Shown here: positions 17,297 to 25,764 of the stretch, one piece after another
How the letters are laid out: each line of letters starts with the position of its first letter
Position numbering within the stretch: the stretch's first letter is position 1
From: Bacteroidales bacterium
GTDB lineage: Bacteria; Bacteroidota; Bacteroidia; Bacteroidales; ML635J-15
Assembly: GCA_027858835.1 (NCBI GenBank)
Contig: JAQIBY010000050.1
Location: 1-37,255, forward strand
Reading direction: 5' to 3'
Length of the DNA: 37,255 bases
Notes under the pieces: model-generated
What the model was told of the DNA's origin: nothing
What the model saw: only the letters and a program-made list of their open reading frames with translations
The model's database searches: none
Position numbers and translations under genes: made by a program

Positions 17297-19012
17297 TTAT
17301 CTTTTCCGTGGTTTCCCGCTGCGTTTTTTCTTACGCTTTTTATCTTTTGGTTCACTGGAATAGCCGGAATTATCATCTGGTTTTGATAGTTCAACTCTCA
17401 ATTGAATACTTCCGTATTGCTGATTTTCAAAAGCACTCAATACAGTTTCTGCATGCGATGAATCAACTTCAAAAAACGAAAAGTTCCGCATGATATCTAC
17501 TTTTCCAATTTCAATATCACGTGTTCTTGTTTTCTCGTTAATCAGTCCAATTAGGTTGTGTACCTTAACATTTTGTTTTTCACCGATATTAATAAAGAAT
17601 CTAGAGAAATTTTTATCTGAGAAGTCGAGATTTGATTTGTCCTTTTTGGATTTGCCTTTGGTTTTACTTTTTACGCCTCTATCCTCCTGAGAAACATTAA
17701 GGTCTTTGGCATTTTTGTAATACTCAACAAAACGATTAAATTCATTAAAGAGGAAGCGTTTCAACAGTTCATCGCGATCTAACCAACTCAGTTTTTTCTG
17801 AATTTGCTCCCAATACGGTGCAATCTGGTCTTCATCAACAATAATATTTTCAATATTATCCATCAATGAATACAGGCGTTTTTCAATAATTTCCTCACCG
17901 GAAGGAATCAATTTTTTAGTTATTTTTTGTCCGACAACTTGTTCCAGTGTTTTAATTCTTCGCCCCTCACGAGCGTGGCTGATAATCACAGAAACACCTT
18001 GCTTCCCGGCACGTCCGGTTCTTCCGCTACGATGAATATAAATTTCAGGATCATCCGGCAAGTTATAGTTTAACACATGGGTTAAACTATTAATATCCAA
18101 GCCTCTGGCAGCAACATCAGTGGCTACCAATAATTGAATATGCTGTTTCCGGAACGAATCCATTACTGTATCACGCTGTGCTTGAGACAAATCTCCATGC
18201 AAAGCATCGGCGGAATAGCCGTCATTTATAAGCTGATCAGCAACATCCCTAGTTTCGACCCGTGTCCGGCAAAATACAATTCCGTAAATTTTCGGATTAT
18301 TATCGACCAATCGTTTCAACGCAATATAGCGGTCTGCAGCACGAACAACATAAACCTCATGTACCACATTTCCTGTACCTGCATTTTTTGTTCCACTAAC
18401 AATTTCAACCGGATTATTCATGTACAACTTGGTCAAGCGTCTGACCTCATTCGGCATGGTTGCAGAAAACAACATGGTTTGTCTGCCCTTAGGCGTACCT
18501 TCTAAAATTGCATCCAAATCATCGCGGAAACCCATATTTAGCATTTCATCCGCTTCATCAAGTACGAGCCAACGAATGTTATTTACCTTTAATTTTCGAC
18601 GTTTCAATAAATCCAGAGTACGTCCCGGTGTTCCAACAACTACTTGCGGATTTGCTTTTAATCCACGGATTTGTGTTTCAATATTTGCACCACCATATAC
18701 AGCAACTGTTTTAAATTGCTCAGTATGTTGTGAATACTTTTTAAAATCGCGGGTAATTTGCAAACACAATTCACGTGTTGGACACAAAATTAAAGCCTGT
18801 ACATTTGGGTTTTTAATATCGATTTGTTGGATTAGCGGCAAGCCAAATCCGGCAGTTTTTCCGGTTCCTGTCTGTGCTAAACCGATAACATCACGCTCTG
18901 ATGATAAAATTTCGGGAATTACTTTTTCTTGGATTTCTGTGGGCTGTTCAAAGCCTAATTCTTGAATCGCCTGAAGAATTTCTTCGCTCAGACCCATTGT
19001 TTTAAAACTCAT
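17297..19012 (-). CDS. DEAD-box ATP-dependent RNA helicase
   Basis: A 571-residue RNA helicase. The helicase core carries the Q-motif (FEQPTEIQ), motif I AQTGTGKT, PTRELC, GTPGR, DEAD in VLDEADEML, SAT, and motifs IV-VI ending in HRSGRTGRAG. A basic linker (about 450-480) is followed by a DbpA-type RNA-binding domain (about 483-555, FINIGEKQNVKVHNLIGLIN), then a short Lys/Arg-rich tail. This architecture fits the DeaD/CshA group, which remodels structured RNA in ribosome assembly and cold adaptation. A long leader of about 130 nt precedes the ATG (see the promoter entry). The precise subfamily name is not certain. Confidence 0.94.
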   Translation of the reverse strand: MSFKTMGLSEEILQAIQELGFEQPTEIQEKVIPEILSSERDVIGLAQTGTGKTAGFGLPLIQQIDIKNPNVQALILCPTRELCLQITRDFKKYSQHTEQFKTVAVYGGANIETQIRGLKANPQVVVGTPGRTLDLLKRRKLKVNNIRWLVLDEADEMLNMGFRDDLDAILEGTPKGRQTMLFSATMPNEVRRLTKLYMNNPVEIVSGTKNAGTGNVVHEVYVVRAADRYIALKRLVDNNPKIYGIVFCRTRVETRDVADQLINDGYSADALHGDLSQAQRDTVMDSFRKQHIQLLVATDVAARGLDINSLTHVLNYNLPDDPEIYIHRSGRTGRAGKQGVSVIISHAREGRRIKTLEQVVGQKITKKLIPSGEEIIEKRLYSLMDNIENIIVDEDQIAPYWEQIQKKLSWLDRDELLKRFLFNEFNRFVEYYKNAKDLNVSQEDRGVKSKTKGKSKKDKSNLDFSDKNFSRFFINIGEKQNVKVHNLIGLINEKTRTRDIEIGKVDIMRNFSFFEVDSSHAETVLSAFENQQYGSIQLRVELSKPDDNSGYSSEPKDKKRKKKRSGKPRKR

Positions 19013-19146
19013 ATTTATTTTTTTAGTCCAGCTTTACACCATTATAATAAATAACTGGAAATAATATTTGGTGCAAAATTGCCGGCCGGGCAGCCTGTGG
19101 ACTTTCCAAATAGCAATCGATAACACCTGATTACCTTAATCGGCGA

Positions 19147-19154
19147 CAAAGATA
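19147..19154 (-). promoter_or_regulatory. Candidate -7 element for the DEAD-box helicase, giving a long leader
   Basis: On the minus strand TATCTTTG (19154-19147) matches the TAnnTTTG consensus exactly; no clear TTG is found 19-21 bp upstream. Transcription from here would give a 5' leader of about 130 nt before the ATG at 19012, much longer than the others seen in this window. The leader contains a GC-rich patch (GCCGGCCGGGC at about 19082) in otherwise AT-rich DNA. Confidence 0.5.
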
Positions 19155-19267
19155 ATATAAATAAAATGATAATTTGCTTAAATTACCAAATGATTTCAAG
19201 ACTTACATTCTACATGCTCTTAAACAATTCTGAAAGCTTTGGGAAGTATTAATTATTAACTAATTTT

Positions 19268-20512
19268 ATGCTCTCAAAATTTAAGCCTATGAAGCCAATA
19301 AAAGTTGCAGTGCTGAAAGAGACAAAAACACCGCCGGACAGACGTGTTGTTTTAACTCCTGTTCAGGTGATGAAAGTGAAAGCGCAATTTCCGCATGTTG
19401 ATGTTGTTGTTCAACCGAGTAAGCTTAGATGTTATAAAGACGAAGAATATGAAAGGTTAGGAATTACGATGCAAGATGACATTTCAGATTGTGATATTTT
19501 AATTGGGGTTAAAGAAGCAAAGATTGACAGCCTGATTCCGGATAAAAAATATATGTTTTTTTCCCACACTCACAAAAAACAAGATTATAATCGCCCACTT
19601 TTAAACACTTTTATTGATAAAAAAATTCAAATCATTGACCATGAATGTCTCACGGATGATTATGGAATCAGACTGGTTGCTTTTGGTCGCTGGGCGGGGA
19701 TTGTCGGCTCTTATAACGGACTAATTGCTTATGGAAAACGCACGGGGAAATATGATTTAACTCGTGCAAAAAACTGTTTCGATATGCAACACATGTTACA
19801 AGAAGTTGAGCATGTACAGTTGCCACCAAATTTTAAAATTTTAATTACCGGTGGCGGACGTGTTGCAAGTGGTGCGCTGGAAACTTTGGAACCCTTATAT
19901 CTAAACAAAGTCAGTCCTGAAGATTTTCTCACAAAAACATTTGATGAACCGGTGCTTTGTCAAATTGATGCGGATCAATATGTGGAATTAAAAAAAGGCG
20001 GATGGAAAGACTTCCCCCACTTTTTTGACAATCCGTCGGATTACAAATCGACATTTAAACGATTCAGCAAAATTACCGATATGTGGATTCCATGCCACTT
20101 TTACAACCCGGACAGTCCTGCATTTTTAAAGCCAGAGGATTATCGTGAGCCGGATTTCAATATCAAAGTTATTGCAGATGTCAGTTGTGATATTGCAGAT
20201 CCGATACCGTCAACTTTAAGAGCATCTACGATTGCTGACCCGTTTTACGGATACGACCCCATCAATGAAAAAGAAGCTGCCCCATGGGACAAAAATAATG
20301 TCACCGTAATGGCAGTTGACAATCTTCCGGGAGAATTACCGCGAGATGCATCCGAAGCATTTGGAGAGCGATTAATTGAGGTGGTTTTCCCCTATTTGTT
20401 TGACACAGACAATCCGGATAACGAGGTTGTAATGCGCGCAAGCATTACAAAAGACGGGAAGTTAACTAAAGATTATACTTATCTTCAGGACTTTTTGGAA
20501 GGGAAAGAGTAA
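19268..20512 (+). CDS. Saccharopine dehydrogenase-like NAD-dependent oxidoreductase
   Basis: A 414-residue cytoplasmic protein with the AlaDH/PNT N-terminal fold (VAVLKETKTPPDRRVVLTP, residues 12-30, the substrate-binding Lys/Arg region) and a Rossmann segment (NFKILITGGGRVASGALE). The closest recognisable type is the NAD+-dependent saccharopine dehydrogenase (L-lysine-forming, LYS1) family; alanine dehydrogenase is a poorer fit because of the FSHTHKKQDYN stretch (a conserved SDH-type block) and the DVSCDIADPIPST block. The ORF starts at 19268, but a second ATG at 19289 gives the more usual N-terminus MKPIKVAVLKE and may be the real one. No partner genes for lysine metabolism are nearby, so the physiological reaction is uncertain. 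Confidence 0.8.
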   Translation: MLSKFKPMKPIKVAVLKETKTPPDRRVVLTPVQVMKVKAQFPHVDVVVQPSKLRCYKDEEYERLGITMQDDISDCDILIGVKEAKIDSLIPDKKYMFFSHTHKKQDYNRPLLNTFIDKKIQIIDHECLTDDYGIRLVAFGRWAGIVGSYNGLIAYGKRTGKYDLTRAKNCFDMQHMLQEVEHVQLPPNFKILITGGGRVASGALETLEPLYLNKVSPEDFLTKTFDEPVLCQIDADQYVELKKGGWKDFPHFFDNPSDYKSTFKRFSKITDMWIPCHFYNPDSPAFLKPEDYREPDFNIKVIADVSCDIADPIPSTLRASTIADPFYGYDPINEKEAAPWDKNNVTVMAVDNLPGELPRDASEAFGERLIEVVFPYLFDTDNPDNEVVMRASITKDGKLTKDYTYLQDFLEGKE

Positions 20513-20552
20513 AATTAAGTTTTAGAGAAGAGTAATTTCCTTTCTACTACAA

Positions 20553-20608
20553 CTTAAATCAAGGCGCAGAGGCAAAATAAACTTAGACTCTCCCCTACTT
20601 GATTTGAG
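20553..20608. repeat. Inverted repeat between convergent genes
   Basis: CTTAAATCAAG (20553-20563) and CTTGATTTGAG (20598-20608) can pair over 11 bp with a wobble around a 34-base loop. It sits between the saccharopine-dehydrogenase-like gene and the convergent membrane-protein gene, where a shared transcript end would be expected. The long loop and lack of a T-tract make it a weak terminator candidate. Confidence 0.35.
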
Positions 20609-20618
20609 ACAATATTTG

Positions 20619-21788
20619 TCATTTTCCTACAAAAATTTTCGATCTGAATTTTCGAGCATAAAGAAAAGCAAGGATTAAAACCAATGCATAAACCATTAAT
20701 CCCCAAAGTAATATTCCTGAGATATTATATTTATATATTAGCCAGGCAACACTAATATTTAAGCTCCCCCCAATCACAATTACAGGCAACAATAGTTTTT
20801 TTAAATAATACTCACTTAGAACGGCAAAAACGACTAAAGTTGGAGCAACCATAAATAAAATACGATCGACAATATATGGCCAAATTGGCATAAATAATAA
20901 ACTTAGAATGAAAGCCCATAATAAGGCATAGATTTCATGTTTTTCAGATTGTAGGATCTTAGATTTGCGCAAGGCAAACGCACCAAGAATAACTAACAAC
21001 CAATAAAAATCAAACACACGAAATAATTGCATTACATTATCCATACTATAATAAGCAAACCCTATCTGCTCCTGCTGCACGAATAATCTCATTATAATTG
21101 AGTCACCAAAAAATGCCTGTGTGACAATTTGTGTCAAAGCAAAAATGCTAAAGAAAACACTAGAAGACACAACTATCCCTAACACTTTATCCTTAATTGT
21201 TTTATTGTAAAATAATTGATAAAAAAGCACAAAAATAAAACTAAAAATCACACTTTCTTTTATTAACAAACCCATTGCGGACATTGCAGACAAAAATACC
21301 CACCACCAAATCGATATTTTTTCCTGATGTACTTTTGTAATTGCAATGTCAATAATCAGCAAACTAAAAAACCAACCTGCTGCATCGACTAAAACCATCA
21401 ATGAAAAAACAGCAAAAACTTGTGAAAATACATAAATCAGCATCGCATAAAATGCCAAATCATATCGTTTCGTCAGCTTATAAACAATACGTTTAATCAA
21501 CAATGCACAGCCAAAATATGCTGCAATATTTTGAATAATAAAACCCCAATGTGCATCTAACGAAGTTAATGCCTCCAATGCTCCGGGAAAGATTAAGACA
21601 AGTGGTTTTGATAATCGTGATTGAAAATTATATCCACCTTCGAGTCCAAACAACTCTCGTGCTGCTCCGGTAAAACTCGGAGAATCAAACATATCCCATC
21701 TTAAAAAATCGAACAAATACCAATATATAACAGCTAAAATTACCAATATTAGGATGGATAATAAATTAAAAAGCTGTTTTTTACTCAT
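20619..21788 (-). CDS. Polytopic membrane protein, possible GT-C-type glycosyltransferase
   Basis: A 389-residue integral inner-membrane protein with about ten hydrophobic helices. I recognise no named family. Several features fit the GT-C fold used by polyprenyl-phosphate-dependent sugar transferases: an acidic pair (WDMFDS, about 31-36) in the first periplasmic loop after helix 1, an SRLSKP segment, and a GLLIKES stretch (the 'G-x-x-K-E' motif is common there) in the middle. None of these is decisive. It could equally be a hypothetical membrane protein. A TATTTTTG sequence (minus strand, 21833-21826) is a possible -7 promoter element. It stands alone between convergent and co-oriented genes, with no cell-envelope cluster nearby. 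Confidence 0.7.
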   Translation of the reverse strand: MSKKQLFNLLSILILVILAVIYWYLFDFLRWDMFDSPSFTGAARELFGLEGGYNFQSRLSKPLVLIFPGALEALTSLDAHWGFIIQNIAAYFGCALLIKRIVYKLTKRYDLAFYAMLIYVFSQVFAVFSLMVLVDAAGWFFSLLIIDIAITKVHQEKISIWWWVFLSAMSAMGLLIKESVIFSFIFVLFYQLFYNKTIKDKVLGIVVSSSVFFSIFALTQIVTQAFFGDSIIMRLFVQQEQIGFAYYSMDNVMQLFRVFDFYWLLVILGAFALRKSKILQSEKHEIYALLWAFILSLLFMPIWPYIVDRILFMVAPTLVVFAVLSEYYLKKLLLPVIVIGGSLNISVAWLIYKYNISGILLWGLMVYALVLILAFLYARKFRSKIFVGK

Positions 21789-22042
21789 TTTTATATTCTT
21801 TAAGCAGGTAAATTAAATCGTTAATCAAAAATAACAATTTTTAAGTATTTGTTTCATTTTTTCTGAAAGTCCTTCTTCTCACGCTAAACACCCTATTAAT
21901 CAACGAATTAACAAACAACCAATAGATTGTCGTAATGAAATAATTCTAAGTACGTGACAAGATTTTTGTAATTATTTGAATATTAGGCTCAATATTGTAT
22001 AAAAGTGCATGAGCGATGAAAATTAACCCATATTTAAAATAG

Positions 22043-22699
22043 CTATATGCCTGCGTCCATGCTTTTTAATTTTGAAATCACTTCAGATGGATTATCTGCT
22101 TTAAACACTGCACTTCCTGCAACCACTGAGGAAACTCCAGCATCAGCCAATTCGTTGACATTGTCCGGACTCACACCACCATCAACCTGAATAATCAAAT
22201 CTGGGTTTTTCTCGGCCGCCATTTGTTTTAAGGTTTTAATTTTATTGATGCTTTCCGGAATAAAGCTTTGTCCGCCAAAACCCGGATTCACAGACATTAT
22301 CAGCACCAAATCCAAATCAGCCAAAATATGACTAAGATTTGCAACAGGGGTATGTGGATTTAATGAAACTCCTGCTTTCATTCCAGCGGCTTTTATTTGC
22401 TGAATACAACGATGTAAATGAGTAACTGCCTCATAATGCACCGTAAGAATATCAGCTCCGGCAGCCTTAAATTCATCCACATATCGCTCAGGTTGAACAA
22501 TCATTAAATGAACATCCAACACTTTCCTTGTTAATTTACGAATTTGAGAAATAACAGGCATTCCAAAGGTAATATTCGGAACAAAAACGCCATCCATAAT
22601 ATCGAGATGCAACCAATCAGCATCCGATTCGTTCAGCATTTTTATTTCAGATTCAAGGTTCATAAAATCTGCGGACAATAAAGAAGGAGCAACAATCAT
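22043..22699 (-). CDS. rpe: Ribulose-phosphate 3-epimerase
   Basis: A 218-residue cytoplasmic TIM-barrel enzyme that interconverts ribulose 5-phosphate and xylulose 5-phosphate in the pentose-phosphate pathway. All the hallmarks are present: APSLLSADF near the N-terminus, HLDIMDGVFVPNITFG (metal and catalytic Asp), HLMIVQPERY, NPGFGGQSF (phosphate loop) and QVDGGVSPDN (second catalytic Asp), then VAGSAVF. The length is typical. It lies 51 bp downstream of the sigma-factor gene, separated by a terminator, so it probably has its own start signal or depends on read-through. Confidence 0.97.
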   Translation of the reverse strand: MIVAPSLLSADFMNLESEIKMLNESDADWLHLDIMDGVFVPNITFGMPVISQIRKLTRKVLDVHLMIVQPERYVDEFKAAGADILTVHYEAVTHLHRCIQQIKAAGMKAGVSLNPHTPVANLSHILADLDLVLIMSVNPGFGGQSFIPESINKIKTLKQMAAEKNPDLIIQVDGGVSPDNVNELADAGVSSVVAGSAVFKADNPSEVISKLKSMDAGI

Positions 22700-22724
22700 G
22701 AGTCAATAATTTTTACAAAGAAAT

Positions 22725-22750
22725 AAAAAAAATCCCGAAAGATCGGGATT
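22725..22750 (-). terminator. Rho-independent terminator of rpoD
   Basis: On the minus strand the stem AATCCCGA / TCGGGATT (22750-22743 with 22738-22731) has a 4-base loop and is followed by a T-run (the A-run at 22725-22732 on the plus strand). It starts directly after the rpoD stop codon and just before rpe. Confidence 0.9.
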
Positions 22751-23617
22751 TTATGTCAGATAGCTTCTTAATTTTTTATGTCGAGTGCTTTGTTTCAGGC
22801 GTCGAATACAGGATTCCTTAACTTGTCTAACCCGTTCACGGGTCAATCCGTAGATTTCTCCAATTTCCTCAAGGCTGTGTGCATAATAGCCGTTTAATCC
22901 GTAATACATTTTAATAATTTCAGCTTCGCGCTTATTTAGAACCCGTAGTGTCCGATTAATTTCCTGTGTCAAGCTTTCTTTCATCAGGGCATCATCCGGT
23001 GGAACAGACTCTTCTGATTTCAATAAATCTTCAACCGTTCCATCATCGGCATCTTTCCCGATGGGTTTATCAAGTGACAATTTCCGTTGAGAACTTTCCA
23101 AAACATTTTTAATTTCATCCGGAGACATTTCAATAATTGCAGAAATCTCCTCATCGGTAGGCTCACGTTGAAATACTTGCTCTAGATTGATTTTTGCTGA
23201 ATTAATTTTTTGAAGATTACCAATTTTATTCAAAGGCAAGCGAATCATTCTGCCTTGTACTGCCAATGCATGCAAAACAGACTGACGTACCCACCATACC
23301 GCATAAGAAATAAATTTAAATCCACGGGTTTCATCAAACCGATAAGCGGCTTTAATTAAACCTAAATTTCCTTCATTTACTAAATCCTGCAAACTAAGCC
23401 CTTGGTTTTGATATTGTTTGGCAACTGAAACAACAAAACGGAGATTTGCCTTAACCAATTTATCAAGCGCAGCCTTATCTCCATCTTTTATACGACGAGC
23501 CATTTCAATTTCCTCTTCCGCAGAAATCATATCAAGTTTGCCGATCTCCTGCAAATATCGTTCAAATGCGGGAGTATCACGATTCGTAATTTGTCTTGTT
23601 ATTTTTAGTTGTCTCAT
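22751..23617 (-). CDS. rpoD: Primary RNA polymerase sigma factor (RpoD/SigA, Bacteroidota type)
   Basis: A 288-residue sigma-70 family protein without region 1.1, which is the usual form of the housekeeping sigma factor in Bacteroidota. Region 1.2 (TPAFERYLQEIGKLDMISAEEE), region 2 (LVKANLRFVVSVAKQYQNQGLSLQDLVNEGNLGL, then YAVWWVRQSVLHAL, the -7 reading and melting helix), region 3 and region 4 (EIGEIYGLTRERVRQVKESCIRRLKQS, helix-turn-helix) are all complete. It recognises TTG/TAnnTTTG promoters in this phylum, which matches the sites found upstream of typA and rho in this same window. A terminator follows it. Confidence 0.96.
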   Translation of the reverse strand: MRQLKITRQITNRDTPAFERYLQEIGKLDMISAEEEIEMARRIKDGDKAALDKLVKANLRFVVSVAKQYQNQGLSLQDLVNEGNLGLIKAAYRFDETRGFKFISYAVWWVRQSVLHALAVQGRMIRLPLNKIGNLQKINSAKINLEQVFQREPTDEEISAIIEMSPDEIKNVLESSQRKLSLDKPIGKDADDGTVEDLLKSEESVPPDDALMKESLTQEINRTLRVLNKREAEIIKMYYGLNGYYAHSLEEIGEIYGLTRERVRQVKESCIRRLKQSTRHKKLRSYLT

Positions 23618-23754
23618 TTTTCCATTTACTTCTCTTTGTTTAGACGCAATCTCAATTCATTTGGTTGCCCAAGTATTTAAATAAGCTCAAGAGTCATTCA
23701 ATATCACTGAACTACAATCTATAACAATTCAAATAAATTATTGTTGAAGAAAAT

Positions 23755-23784
23755 TTGGTTTATTAAAAAATAAACGTACCTTTG
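23755..23784 (+). promoter_or_regulatory. Bacteroidota sigma promoter for rho
   Basis: TTG (23755-23757), a 19-bp spacer, then TACCTTTG (23777-23784), identical in -7 sequence and spacing to the typA promoter. It lies about 90 bases before the rho ATG, so the leader would be about 85 nt long. Confidence 0.78.
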
Positions 23785-23875
23785 CTTCGAATTACAAAAA
23801 CGATTGAGTATATCTCAAACATATTTTATTATTTAAATCCAAATTTTATTTGTCTTACCAAATTTTGTCATATTC

Positions 23876-25711
23876 ATGTACGACATTCTTGAATTAAATC
23901 AGAAAAAACTTCCTGAATTACGTTTAATCGGAAAAGAATTGAACATTAAAAAATACAATTCTTACCGAAAAAAAGAATTGGTTTATGCCATTTTAGATGC
24001 GCAAGCCATTCAGGAATCACAGAACACAGGGAAAAAGAAAGTGGAGAAGGAGTCTAATCAAAAACAGTCCAATTCCACAAATATTAACGAAGGAGAACGA
24101 AAAACTCGTCCGAGACGCCGTGTTGAAAAGATTGCATCAGCTGATCCTGATCAAAATAAAATAAAATTCAGCGCCTCGAAAAATCAAGCCGGAAACGCTG
24201 AGAAAACTGAGGATACCAAAAAGGAGCAAAAGCCCGAACAAAAAATCGAGCAAACTCAGGAAAAAGAGAGTGCCCATCGAAAACGGAGACGGCACATTGA
24301 GGTTCCAAAGGAGAATAAACCGACCTCTAAGCAAGCAGCCAAGGTTGAAAAATCTCCTAAAGAAGATACAAAGCCTGACATAAAAACTCCCAAGCCCCCT
24401 CAGGACAACAAAAAAGCGACACTTGACCGGGAAGCAAAAAAAGATTATTATCTGAAAAAAAACAGAGAAAATCAGGAGCAGAATAAAAAAATTATTCCTA
24501 ATAATCAGAGCGATAATAAAGATAAGAGTAAAAACGGAAACACAAGTGTCAACCCAAAGGACAAACGTAAAGAAAACACCCCATTTGACTTTAATGGGCT
24601 GATTACCAGCAATGGAGTATTAGAAATCATGCCGGATGGTTATGGGTTTTTACGTTCTTCGGATTTCAATTACCTCAGTAGCCCTGATGACATTTATGTT
24701 TCACAGTCACAAATTAAATTATTTGGACTTAAAACCGGTGATACTGTTGAAGGTTCTATTCGTCCGCCAAAGGAAGGTGAAAAATATTTTCCATTGATTA
24801 AAATCAAAAGTATTAATGGAAGAACACCGGAATTTGTCCGTGACCGGATTCCATTTGAGCATTTAACTCCTATTTTCCCGGATGAGAAATTTAATATTTT
24901 GGGAAACAATCAATCCAACTTAAGTACTCGTTTAATCGATTTATTTTCCCCGATAGGGAAAGGACAACGCGGACTTATTGTTGCACAACCAAAAACAGGT
25001 AAAACCGTATTGCTACAACAGGTTGCAAATGCAATTGCAGCAAATCATCCGGAAGTTTATCTTATGATTTTATTGATTGATGAACGCCCAGAAGAGGTAA
25101 CTGACATGGCTCGTAATGTAGATGCAGAAGTTGTTTCATCAACTTTTGACGAACCTGCAGAACGGCACGTGAAAGTTTCAAGCATTGTACTTGAGAAAGC
25201 AAAACGAATGGTTGAATGTGGTCATGATGTTGTAATTTTACTTGATTCAATCACACGTCTGGCTCGTGCTTATAATACTGTTGCTCCTGCATCCGGACGA
25301 GTTTTATCCGGTGGTGTTGATGCAAATGCCTTACATAAACCAAAACGCTTCTTCGGTGCTGCACGTAACATTGAAAAAGGCGGTTCACTAACCATTCTTG
25401 CCACTGCGCTGACAGAAACCGGCTCCAAAATGGATGATGTTATTTTTGAAGAATTTAAAGGAACAGGTAATATGGAACTGCAGCTTGACCGTAAGCTTTC
25501 AAACCGTCGAATTTATCCTTCAATCGATATTACAGCATCAAGCACCCGTCGTGAAGACCTCTTGCTCAACAAAGAAATGCTTACCCGAATTTGGGTTCTA
25601 AGGAACTTCTTATCGGATATGAATTCTAATGAAGCAATGGAATTTATGCGTCATAGACTTCCACAAACTAAAAGTAATGAAGAATTTCTTATCACGATGA
25701 ACGATAAATAA
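23876..25711 (+). CDS. rho: Transcription termination factor Rho
   Basis: A 611-residue hexameric RNA helicase that ends transcription. The N-terminal Rho_N domain ([22 protein letters not shown]) is followed by a long charged, low-complexity insert (about 47-235) rich in Lys, Glu, Gln and Asn. Then comes the cold-shock-like RNA-binding domain ([19 protein letters not shown], about 243-320) and the ATPase core with the Walker A motif AQPKTGKT (about 369-376), [25 protein letters not shown] and the Q/R-loop regions. E. coli Rho is about 420 residues, so the extra length is the insert, which is common in Bacteroidota. A consensus promoter lies upstream and a terminator downstream. Confidence 0.97.
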   Translation: MYDILELNQKKLPELRLIGKELNIKKYNSYRKKELVYAILDAQAIQESQNTGKKKVEKESNQKQSNSTNINEGERKTRPRRRVEKIASADPDQNKIKFSASKNQAGNAEKTEDTKKEQKPEQKIEQTQEKESAHRKRRRHIEVPKENKPTSKQAAKVEKSPKEDTKPDIKTPKPPQDNKKATLDREAKKDYYLKKNRENQEQNKKIIPNNQSDNKDKSKNGNTSVNPKDKRKENTPFDFNGLITSNGVLEIMPDGYGFLRSSDFNYLSSPDDIYVSQSQIKLFGLKTGDTVEGSIRPPKEGEKYFPLIKIKSINGRTPEFVRDRIPFEHLTPIFPDEKFNILGNNQSNLSTRLIDLFSPIGKGQRGLIVAQPKTGKTVLLQQVANAIAANHPEVYLMILLIDERPEEVTDMARNVDAEVVSSTFDEPAERHVKVSSIVLEKAKRMVECGHDVVILLDSITRLARAYNTVAPASGRVLSGGVDANALHKPKRFFGAARNIEKGGSLTILATALTETGSKMDDVIFEEFKGTGNMELQLDRKLSNRRIYPSIDITASSTRREDLLLNKEMLTRIWVLRNFLSDMNSNEAMEFMRHRLPQTKSNEEFLITMNDK

Positions 25712-25733
25712 TAAAAAGATTTCATACATTATT

Positions 25734-25764
25734 AAAAAGCACTCGTTACGGGTGCTTTTTTTTT
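25734..25764. terminator. Bidirectional terminator between rho and the 7TMR-DISM kinase
   Basis: Stem GCACTCG (25739-25745) pairs with CGGGTGC (25749-25755, one wobble) around a TTA loop, flanked by A5 on the left and a T9 tract on the right. The plus strand gets a good U-tract after rho; the A-run on the left gives a U-tract for the minus-strand transcript, whose coding sequence ends at 25763. Confidence 0.9.
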
